Shown here piece by piece: positions 1-10,700 of a DNA stretch of 64,000 nucleotides. Both the position numbers and the translations under genes were made by a program. The notes below the pieces were generated by a model. That model was not told where the DNA came from. It did not search any database and saw only the letters and a program-made list of their open reading frames with translations. Source of the DNA: Ascidia mentula (taxonomy: Eukaryota > Chordata > Ascidiacea > Phlebobranchia > Ascidiidae). The stretch spans positions 20,341,001 through 20,405,000 of the forward strand of contig OX387199.1 of assembly GCA_947561715.1 (NCBI GenBank), read 5' to 3'. The stretch's first letter is position 1, and each line of letters begins with the position of its first letter.

Positions 1-3000
1 TCAAACATGCGTTTTCGGCATGCAACAAAATTCTAAAGGACAGACGTCAATTTGGTTTTAATTGCTCGTTTTGTAGTGGCATCTAATATTTGTGTGCAAA
101 ATTTCAAGTCGCTTGATATAAAAATGTTGAAATCACAGGCCGACAACTGTCAAATTTAGTTAAAACCGCCGAATCTCAGCCACCATAGTTTCAAACATGC
201 GTTTTCGCGCAACAATAAGAAACTAAAAGACAGACGCCAATTTAGTTTTCATTGCTCGTTTTGTAGTGGCATCTAATTTTTGTGTGCAAAATTTCAAGTC
301 GCTTGATATAAAAATGTTGAAATCACAGGCCGACAACTGTCAAATTTAGTTAAAACCGCCGAATCTTAGCCACCATAGTTTCAAACATGCGTTTTCGCGC
401 ATCAATAAGAAACTAAAAGACATACTCCAATTTAGTTTTCATTGTTCGTTTTGTAGTGGCATCTAATATTTGTGTGCAAAATTTCAAGTCGCTTGATATA
501 AAAATGTTGAAATTACAGGCGGACAACTGTCAAATTTAGTAAAAACCGCCGAACCTTAGCCACCATAGTTTGAAACATGCGTTTTCGGCAAGCAATAAAA
601 TTCTAAAGGACATACGTCAATTTAGTTTTTATAGCTCGTTTTGCACAGGCATCTAATATTTGTGTGCAAAATTTCAAGTCGCTTGATAGAAAAATGATGA
701 TATCACAGGCGGACAACTGTCAAATTTAGTCAAAACCGCCGAACCTTAGCCACCATAGTTTCAAACATGCGTTTTCGCGCAGCAATAAGAAACTAAAGGA
801 CATACGCCAATTTAGTTTTCATTGCTCGTTTTGTACTGGCATCTAATATTTGTGTGCATTATTTCAAGTCGCTTGATATAAAAATGTTGAAATCACAGGC
901 GGACAACTGTCAAATTTAGTTCAAACCGCCGAACCTTAGCCACCATAGTTTGAAACATGCATTTTCGGCAAGCAATAAAATTCTAAAGGACATACGTCAA
1001 TTTCGTTTTCATTTCTCGTTTTGTAGTGGCATCTAATATTTGTGTGCAAATCTTCAAGTCGCTTGATATAAAAATGTTGAAATCACAGGCGGACAACTGT
1101 CAAATTTAGTTAAATCCGCCGAACATTAGCCACCATAGTTTCAAACATGCGTTTTCGGCAAGCAACAAAATTCTAAAGGACAGACCCCAATTAAGTTTTC
1201 ATTTCTCGTTTTGTTGTGGCACCTAGTATTTGTGTGTAAAATTTCAGGTCTCTTGATTTAAAATTGTGTATATTGCCGGCGGGAATTCTCAAATTTAGTT
1301 AATTCCGCACGACCTTAGCGACCATTGTTTGTAACATGCGTTTTCGCTCAGCAATAAGAAACTAAAGGACATACGCCAATTTAGTTTAAATTGCTCGTTT
1401 TGTAGTGGCATCTAATATTTGTGTGCAAAATTTCAAGTCGCTTGATTGAAAAATGTTGATATCGCAGGCGGACAACTGTCAAATTTAGTTAAAACCGCCG
1501 AACCTTAGCCACCATAGTTTCAAACATGCGTTTTCGCGCAGCAATTAGAAACTAAAGGACATACGCCAATTACGGTTTCATTGCTCGTTTTGTAGTGGCA
1601 TCTAATATTTGTGTGCAAAACTTCAAGTCGCTTGATATAAAAATGTTGAAATCACAGGCGGACAACTGTCAAATTTAGTTAAAACCGCCGAACCTTAGCC
1701 ACCATAGTTTGAAACATGCATTTTCGGCAAGCAATAAAATTCTAAAGGACATACGTCAATTTCGTTTTCATTTCTCGTTTTGTAGTGGCATCTAATATTT
1801 GTGTGCAATTCTTCAAGTCGCTGGATAGAAAAATGTTGAAATCACAGGCGGACAACTGTCAAATTTAGTTAAAACCGCCGAACCTTAGCCACCAAAATTT
1901 CAAACATAAGTTTTCGGCAAGCAATAAAATTCTAAAGGACAGACGCCAATTTAGTTTTCATTTCTCGTTTTGTAGTGGCATCTAATATTTGTGTGCAAAA
2001 TTTCAATTCGCTTGATAGAAAAATGTTGATATCACAGGCGGACAACTGTCAAATTTAGTCAAAACCGCCGAACCATAGTTTCAAACATGCGTTTTCGGCA
2101 AGCAATAAGATTCTAAAGGACATACGCCAATTTAGTTTTCATTGCTCGTTTTGTTGTGGCACCTATTATTTGTGTGCAAAATTTCAGGTCTCTTGATTCA
2201 AACTTGTGCATATTGCCGGCGTGAATTCTAAATTTAGTTAATTCCGCACGACTTTAGCGACCATTGTTTGTAACATGCGTTTTCGCGCAGCAATAAGAAA
2301 CTAAAAGACATTGTCCAATTTGGTTTTCATTACTCGTTTTGTATTGGCATCTAATATTTGTGTGCAAAACTTCAAGTCGCTTGATAGAAAAATGTTGAAA
2401 TCACAGTCGGACAACTGTCAAATTTAGTTAAAACCGCCGAACCTTAGCCACCATAGTTTCAAACATGCGTTTTCGGTAAGCAATAAAATTCTAAAGAACA
2501 TACGCCAATTTAGTTTTCATTGCTCGTTGTGTTGTGGCTTCTAATATTTGTGTGCAAAATTTCAAGTCGCTTGATATAAAAATGTTGAAATCACAGGCGG
2601 ACAACTGTCAAATTTAGTTCAAACCGCCGAACCTTAGCCACCATAGTTTGAAACATGCATTTTCGGCAAGCAAAAAAATTCTAAAGGACATACGTCAATT
2701 TAGTTTTCATTTCTCGTTTTGTAGTGGCATATAATATTTGTGTGCAAATCTTCAAGTCGCTTGATATAAAAATGTTGAAATCACAGGCGGACAACTGTCA
2801 AATTTAGTTAAATCCGCCGAACATTAGCCACCATAGTTTCAAACATGCGTTTTCGCGCATCAATTAGAAACTAAAGGACATACGCCAATTTCGGTTTCAT
2901 TGCTCGTTTTGTAGTGGCATCTAATATTTGTGTGCAAAACTTCAAGTCGATTGATATAAAAATGTTGAAATCACAGGCGGACAACTGTCAAATTTAGTCA

Positions 3001-4510
3001 AAACCGCCGAACCTTAGCCACCATAGTTTGAAACATGCATTTTCGGCAAGCAATAAAATTCTAAAGGACATACGTCAATTTCGTTTTCATTTCTCGTTTT
3101 GTAGTGGCATCTAATATTTGTGTGCAAATCTTCAAGTCGCTTGATAGAAAAATGTTGAAATCACAGGCGTACAACTGTCAAATTTAGTTAATCCGCCGAA
3201 CATTAGCCACCATAGTTTCAAACATGCGTTTTCGGCAAGCAATAAAATTCTAAAGGACAGACGCCAATTAAGTTTTCATTTCTCGTTTTGTTGTGGCACC
3301 TAGTATTTGTGTGTAAAATTTCAGGTCTCTTGATTTAAAATTGTGTATATTGCCGGCGGGAATTCTCAAATTTAGTTAATTCCGCACGACCTTAGCGACC
3401 ATTGTTTGTAACATGCGTTTTCGCGCAGCAATAAGAAACTAAAGGACATACGCCTATTTAGTTTTCATTGCTCGTTTTTTAGTGGTATCTAATATTTGTG
3501 TGCAAAATTTCAAGTCGCTTGATATAAAAATGTTGAAATCACAGTCGGACAACTGTCAAATTTAGTCAAAACCGCCGAACCTTAGCCACCATAGTTTCAA
3601 ACATGCGTTTTCGCGCAGCAATAAGAAACTAAAGGACATACGCCAATTTAGTTTTCATTGCTCGTTTTGCAGTGGCATCTAATATTTGTGTGCAAAATTT
3701 CAAGTCGCTTGATATAAAAATGTTGAAATCACAGGCCGACAACTGTCAAATTTAGTTAAAACCGCCGAACTTTAGCCACCATAATTTCAAACATGCGTTT
3801 TCGCGCAGCAATAAGAAACTAAAGGACATACGCCAATTTAGTTTTCATTGCTCGTTTTGTAGTGGCAACTAATATTTGTGTGCAAAATTTCAAGTCGCTT
3901 GATAGAAAAATGTTGATATCACAGGCGGACAACTGTCAAATTTAGTCAAAACCGCCGAACCATAGTTTCAAACATGCGTTTTCGGCAAGCAATAAGATTC
4001 TAAAGGACATACGCCAATTTAGTTTTCATTTCTCGTTTTGTTGTGGCACCTATTATTTGTGTGCAAAATTTCAGGTCGCTTGATTCAAAATTGTGCATAT
4101 TGCCGGCGTGAATTCTAAATTTAGTTAATTCCGCACGACTTTAGCGACCATTGTTTGTAACATGCGTTTTCGCGCAGCAATAAGAAACTAAAGGACATTG
4201 TCCAATTTGGTTTTCATTACTCGTTTTGTAGTGGCATCTAATATTTGTGTGCAAAACTTCAAGTCGCTTGATAGAAAAATGTTGAAATCACAGGCGGACA
4301 ACTGTCAAATTTAGTTAAAACCGCCGAACCTTATAGCCACCATACTTTCAAACATGCGTTTTCGGCAAGCAATAAAATTCTAAAGGACAGACGCCAATTA
4401 GTTTTCATTTCTCGTTTTGTACTGACATCTAATATTTGTATGCAAAATTTCATGTCGCTTGATTTAAAATTGTTCAAATCACAGGCAGACTACTGTCAAA
4501 TTTAGTACTT
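1..4510. repeat. Satellite array, about 190-bp unit
   Basis: About 24 tandem units with a period of about 190 bp; the landmark caccatagttt falls at 181, 371, 561, 751, 941 and 1131. Two divergent unit types stand out: one with cacctagtattt and gccggcggg (near 1211 and 3288), another with cacctattattt and gccggcgtg (near 2151 and 4038). Their alternating order indicates a higher-order repeat of roughly 10-11 units. The array starts before the window and ends in unique sequence near 4510. Stop codons in every frame argue against coding. A centromeric or heterochromatic role is possible but not shown. Confidence 0.95.
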
Positions 4511-5840
4511 GTCTTTGAGAGGTGTTTGCCTGCCAAATCTCTGTTTTACATCCAAGCGAATTAAAATTTGGCAGTTAAATACTACAGTCATGTAGAAGTA
4601 GATACCTCTAAACTTTATTTAACTATATGCTTTAGTTTTTTGTTGTCATACGAAAAGGCGTTCTTAAAACTGTTTTGGCGAACCGACGGCGCGGTTTAAG
4701 CTTGTCTTTGACAGGTATTTACTTGTCTTTGTTTTGAAATAATATGGCCAAACGAAATAAATATAGCTGTTAAATGCTCTAGGTATGTTGTAGACGGTCC
4801 CATTGAACCGTATTCTTGGCGAATGACGCGTTTTAAACATGTTTTCACTTGTTAATTGCTATGTGTGATGCTTGCCGTATGAGCAGTTTATCTATGTTCC
4901 TAATAAAATTCGGGAGCAATAATTAAACGATCTTAAGACTTCAGATTTGTGTGTGAGCAGTAAAATTTCGTTGTGGGAGGCGCCTATCTTGGGAATTGAG
5001 ATACGGACTTTTCTCTCTTCGCTTTTTGAAGTTCTCTGATGACGCCGCTCCTTTGGGAGTTGTTAGTTCGGATAAGACGACCACACGCCTTTTTGCACTT
5101 TTGTGTGTCCCGAATTTTGATGCTGTTTATCACTGTCGATATCATGGTAATTTTTAAAGCGGAAAATTCCAATATAATCCGCAACATTTTCGATCAATGC
5201 TATTAATATGTTTAGAGAAAATCATGTAGTGTATGTTTTATTTTAGCATGGGGCGTTTGTTATTTCTTGGTTGTATATTTATTTAAATTGTGTTTTTATA
5301 CACAATTATAAATAGACCGTTACTATAAATAACATGTTACATATTTGTATTTAAAATTTCAACTTGGTTTACTTTACGCGATACTTTGGCACCACGTGAG
5401 TGTTGTGCTTTGTTTTACATCAACCAATTTGCAGAAGGTTCTGTGCGTGGGAACGATATCACCAATACACATTTGCAATGCTAACAACAGAAAATCGACT
5501 ACAAAGCTCTTTTATGAACGATTTAACGATTTAATTTTTCCTACAGCGATTTAACGACTAAAATATCAAATAATTCATATAAAAAGTTAATGTTATCGAA
5601 CGTTTTTTCATTTTTAAATCTACCATATCGCTTCTATTTCTAAGTTGGCAAAGCAGTTTTTAATAATTCCATCTACACGTGCAATTAAATTTTTCGAGCG
5701 GTCCTATAGCAGCACCTTGTGGTAAAAAGATGCACAAAACAAAAACTGTTTCCGGAACGAAATTGTCAAATTATGCTCCAAACACTTGGAAACGAAATTT
5801 CGTTTCAAGAAATAAAAAGTGTTCCGGACCATAACATAGG
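4510..5840. other. Spacer without recognisable genes
   Basis: AT-rich sequence between the satellite and segment A. The text starting at 4506 (cttgtctttgagaggt) is echoed weakly at 4702 (cttgtctttgacaggt), about 195 bp later, so a very diverged tandem repeat may continue here. Short open frames carry no recognisable domain. Confidence 0.5.
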
Positions 5841-6430
5841 GCAAATTTTGAAACTGTCAAAAAGTTTTGCTATGCAGATAAAAGAGCTGTGTGTGCAAGA
5901 AGAGGTAATGGTTTCGTTCAATGTGATTTTCTGTTCACCAACGTACCGGTAATGTTGGCCGCGAACGTTGCAGCCGAAAGATTACGAAACGACTTAACAT
6001 TGGAACAAAGTTGCTCGTTGCTGTCACACATTGTAGATGTCTTCGTTTGGTCCTCGATGCTACCTACCTTTGTTTCAGAGGTGATCCTTTACGGGAATAT
6101 GGTCTCCTCTCTCCGTTGCTGTTGCCAACTTCACGATGGTCGGTTGAACATTGGACAACGTTAGTCAGCCCTCCTCAGTTTTTTGGACGTTATATTAATG
6201 ACTCATTCGTTATCATGCAACGAAATGACGTGCAGTCGCTGCTCTCGCATCTCTGTTGAACCAAGTCCACAATGGAGTGCGAGCAAGGCAGTAGGTTGCC
6301 TTCTTTCGATGTTTTTGTTCGAAGAGAAGAGCGGGCAACCCTTTCCACAAGAGTATGCCACAAATTAACTCATTCCGACAGATATTTGTCGTTCGTCTCG
6401 GCGCACTCGATCGCCGACAGGCGCGAGTTT
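5840..6430 (+). mobile_element. Penelope-like element RT fragment (A)
   Basis: Decayed reverse transcriptase relic spread over several frames. Recognisable pieces in order are EVMVSFNV (the SFDV block, RT motif A), a TYLCFRGDPLREYG block like the TYF-F-G region, and GRYINDSF (the Y-DD motif C, here degenerate). The arrangement matches Penelope-like elements, which pair this RT with a GIY-YIG nuclease. It lies on the strand opposite to receptor gene A, just beyond its 3' end. The same relic lies downstream of gene B, so it predates that duplication. Confidence 0.6.
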
Positions 6431-6459
6431 TTTTTACCACACTGAAGCTAAATCATTCA

Positions 6460-6555
6460 TAAAAAATGACGCTTTTTTTTTCGAACGTAACCAATGACGC
6501 TTTTTTTTTTCGAACGCTAACAATTATCCCCGCTTTTTTTTCGAACGTAACCATG
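6460..6555. repeat. Short T-rich tandem repeat
   Basis: Three imperfect units of about 34 bp, each with a run of 8-10 T followed by cgaacg and taac. The matching site in B (about 45660-45720) keeps only part of it, so unit number changed after duplication. Confidence 0.6.
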
Positions 6556-7710
6556 GCTTGTCGAGGAGGAGTGTTGAGGGCGATACACGGGTGTAGTTGC
6601 TTAGCGATCAAAACTCAAACAGGTGAGGAATTCCTCAACAAACTTATGAAGTGTGGTTGAAACTTAAACCTCATCAATATCCACAAGTTTAAGAATACAC
6701 ACAATTTTACCCTCTCAACACTGTGTTTATTGGTAACAACAACAAGTATCAGTAAATATGCGCAATCAGCAAACATTCAACAAAATGATTACATTTTCGT
6801 GGAAGTTTAAATTAGCCGCGAACGAACCAGTGGATATTGAATGCCAAACAGTAATTGATCGTTAGAAAAATAACTTTAAACAAAAATCTTGCTGCTGAAC
6901 ATTTGATGCAATGCTAACGATAGAATGTGAATTGTGATGCGATTTACACAGAGAGTTTGTCCTGCCAAGAATTTTACGACATCTTTTTTGCATTAAAATA
7001 TAATTATCAATGATATACAAAATACACAGGGCGAGGTTTATGTACAAGGCGTGCGAGAGGGGGTTTTGAGGGGGTGTTTTAAACTTTTTTTTGGTGATAT
7101 TTGAAGGTAGCAGACTATATTTTCATGATCCAATGGTTTGTATTCCATAAGTTGATTACATGGAATGTTTCCAACATCATATTTACAAGTAAACGTTGAT
7201 CCAGAAACAAAACGTAGTATAGGGAAGTCAGTGGAAGCAAGGGGAATCACCGCATCATAGTTTTGTCCAAAATGATTCTACCCAAGTTGATGTCAAGCTT
7301 TCCAACACTCACACATGATAAGAGTGTCCATGTGTTGGATGACGTGTGAACGTGGACGACGATTCCGATCAACTCAACACGTGACTCAAACCATGGTACA
7401 TAAAAGGAAGAACCACCACATACGACCAATAAACAAAACTAAGCAAACGGAGTGCGTACATCAACCAAAATTCACGTAGTTTCGTTCTTTTGTTTGGGTC
7501 TGTCGTCAAAGATGTTACTTTGTCCCACTTGTGAGATTTTTAAATGGAAAGTTGTAACTTGGAATATCAATTTTGTGTTGTAGTAACTTTGCCATCACAA
7601 ACTAAATATTATTCTACACATGGAAGGTACGCGTGACGTCAAAAACAAGATTCGGTTCTATCCATTTGATGCCAGGAAAAATACACATTTTGCACAAACT
7701 GAATGCAAGG

Positions 7711-7716
7711 TTTATT
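7711..7716 (-). promoter_or_regulatory. Poly(A) signal of gene A
   Basis: TTTATT on the plus strand reads AATAAA on the gene strand and shares a base with the stop codon. It implies a very short 3' UTR, as in gene B. Confidence 0.5.
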
Positions 7717-10700
7717 TACAGATCAGTTTCTGCTTCAACCACATGTAAGTTTTCTCGGTTAGCAACCACAACCACATTTTCCTGTTGCTCTTCCTGTGGT
7801 TGACGTCTGAAAACGGTACGTAGGCCATCCCGGACTCTATCATAAAGCAGTTTCGGTGCGTTGGAATAGATGAGGGGATTTAGAGAGCTGTTTATGGGAA
7901 GCAGGATGATTGCTGACACAGCGTACATCACTGGAGGCATAGGGACTCCACCGATGTTTAAAAATGACATAATGGAAATTGGAACCCAGCAGAGAAAATC
8001 GGTAATTATCAGTCTGATGATTTTCTTTTGTATTTCTGCCGAAACAGCTTTAATGGTATAATATGTCTGTAAATACGAATGTGCTTACCTTTGTCTTGTC
8101 TTGCCGCCCTTCCACTTCTTAGTCTCTCGTTCACTTGCCTGGCACTGGCAGTTGACTTCTTGTAAATCCAAATATACGTAATTGCAACGAACATGAAGGC
8201 CAGGAAGTTAAGAGTAATAATAGTGATTGAATATCCCCATGCCTTGTCGTTGGTTGTTACATACAGTTTGCTGATGCAAACACTGCTGCTGCTGTAATAT
8301 CTACACATAAACAATTTTGTGGATACAAAATTAAAATTTTGCACAAATAAAACACAAACCCCAAATATCCAGAAATATCAAAAAGCACAGTGTAATTGTA
8401 ATCGTCAAGAATATCCATAAAATCCATCCAGGAATTAGCATCATATACTCGCATGAGGGCAGTGTTGAGTTCTTGGGAATCATTGCTTGTGAAGTTGTGT
8501 TGGAAAGTTACAAATCGATCCATGAAGTTATTCATGCCTGTATACGCAACGCTAGTGTCGTTCGAAACTGGTTTCACCACCAACATCAATGATAATAACT
8601 TACTAGAAAAGTCGACTGCAACATTGTCATAAAACGGATTCTCATTCATCCAAGCTTTGGTTTCAAACAAATGTTGAAGTTGAGTTGTGAGTGGAATAAA
8701 AGCAATTGTAAACGAGAATGCCCAGGATAGGATAATGGAAAGGATGACAGTTTTCAATTCCGGTTTCAAGGATGCATCGTGTGGCTGAAACAAACGAGAA
8801 CATTAACGTGTTTTCATTAAAAGCAATAAGTTTGCAAGCTGGGCGTTCCTTTCAATTCGAAGGACGGGGAATGTAGTTGTCAGTTCGAATCCCATCGGAC
8901 TGAAATTGCTACCTCTTTCTTTACCCACTTTCTGGAGATAATAGATTTCCAAAGATAAAGTTGTCGTAAAATTTTGGAACGGGCCGTCACCGGTTCAACG
9001 AAGTTGGCAATAGCTGACTTAACCAAATACAATTGTTTCACTTACGTTTTTCACAGCAAACAGTCGGAATATGGTCAACAGAACCATTGTAAACACCGAT
9101 GTTTCGCTTGAAAGCAAAACCAATACCCCCATTGTGGTGCAACTTCCGCTTGATCTCCAAATAAGGTCATTGGCACAATAATTTCCGGAATATCTGACAC
9201 CAGCGGCTCCCAACATGATCAGATAAAATCCCATGAGTAGATCGGAAACGGATAGATTCAAAACGAGCAGATGGTTTGTGCGAAATGCAGCAGATTGTGA
9301 TTTTGTCGTTGCCAACGTTTTACTTTCTATCACCATGACAACCTGAAAACAAATTAAATAAAAATGTGAACGAGTGTTCTTATTTTTGCACAAGGAAAAC
9401 AAAACAAACTTAGTTAATGAGAGCTGCATACAGGGTGTGTACACGCACTGTTTCGACCTGTAAGGTCTCATCAGTGCAGCTGTTGAAGTGGCACTGTGCT
9501 AGCTGGTAGACTAGCAGACACACATATTTCCACTTTGTGGTACCTTTCGGTCAATGGTCGATGTGTTGGGTACCAAACCAGGTAACAATCAACATAGACG
9601 AACCACCGTGGAGCGCACTATGGCCAAAACAACTGTTTGGGATCCAATAGCGCTATCGGCTCGGCTTTCACCCAAATCATATTATATAGTCTACCAGCTA
9701 GCACAGTGCCACTTCAACAGCCGCACTATTGAGACCTTACAGGTCGAAACAGTGCGTGTACACACAATGTCTGCAGCTTTATTGACTATTATGGCCCTTT
9801 GGGCATATAAACTTAGTTAAATTTACCAAATTGCCGGCAATGGCGAACATCCCCATTATCCACACAATGGCTCGTAGAAATGGGTTCGCAATCAACTCGT
9901 ATCGTGATGAAAATATGTTTTCGTTGATCACTTTTGTATTTGTTGGGCACTCGTCTGACCAATCAGAGCAGTCGCCGACTCCATTGAATTTCTGTGTAAA
10001 TTATAAGATTTTAAGAAAACTTTGTAGTTAAGTTGGCCACATTGGTGTCCGTAAACAACACATTGTGAAATTACTGTCTTGCATATAATTTGCGAACATC
10101 GGAACTATGGAAATTTGACAAAAAATATGTACTGCAATATACATGTGTAGTTTTGTGTACGTGGAAGGCGTGTGACGCGCTAATTGGCCAGAAAGCTGGC
10201 GACAAAAATAAGAAATTAATTGGTAAACTGGCAGTTCTCATCTGGTGGCAAACGTTGAGGTGTGCTTGTGTGGTTATGTGTAAAGAAGATAATTTGTGAA
10301 GTGGGTCGTAATTAAATTAATGTTGTTTGGTGTTGGTCCTTTTAATATTGGGTGTTTCTATATAATTTTTTACTTTAGCGTCAGTTTATTTAATTATAAA
10401 AGTAGCCACCTGTGTAGTTTTGCTCCCAACATTTGTTTTGACGGTGAGCCGTTAGTGCAGGGTGAACTGAGCGTTTACTATGGTTGGGGTTGGAGGTCCG
10501 CGTTAGTACATGGATCAGATATGGGGTAAACGGTTGGTTTAGATCAGAGATACTCGAACATTTTTAGTGCTAAATTAGAAACCTTCAGTTCATAAGGCTT
10601 TATTCAGACCTATTTTGTGACCGAAACGCACATTTTAATCCCGCGAAGATCAACTTCAAAAGTTTGGCGCCAAAAAAAACGGAGAAAAGGTCTTCCTAAA

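Larger units (their letters stand above)
9406..9820. mobile_element. Hammerhead-ended inverted-repeat element (A)
   Basis: A 391-bp insertion (9418-9808) in the exon 10/11 intron, flanked by a 12-bp target duplication AAACTTAGTTAA at 9406-9417 and 9809-9820. The corresponding intron of gene B lacks it; gene C has it. The two ends are long inverted repeats, each carrying a hammerhead sequence pointing outward. The middle (about 9540-9660) has no RT and shares short blocks (ccactttgtggt, gttgggtaccaaac) with the body of the composite element near 16590. A 12-bp duplication and lack of coding capacity point to a non-autonomous retroelement like the retrozymes; that class is inferred. Confidence 0.8.

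Noticed and set aside
1-4510. Regular repeats considered as a CRISPR array
   Set aside because: Units are about 190 bp, continuous and diverging throughout, with no short repeat/unique spacer pattern, in a eukaryotic setting.
7038-7429. Two overlapping open frames (60 and 70 aa) just after gene A, also at 44783-45174
   Set aside because: They are nearly identical in A and B, but so is the whole surrounding flank; no domain or splice context was found.
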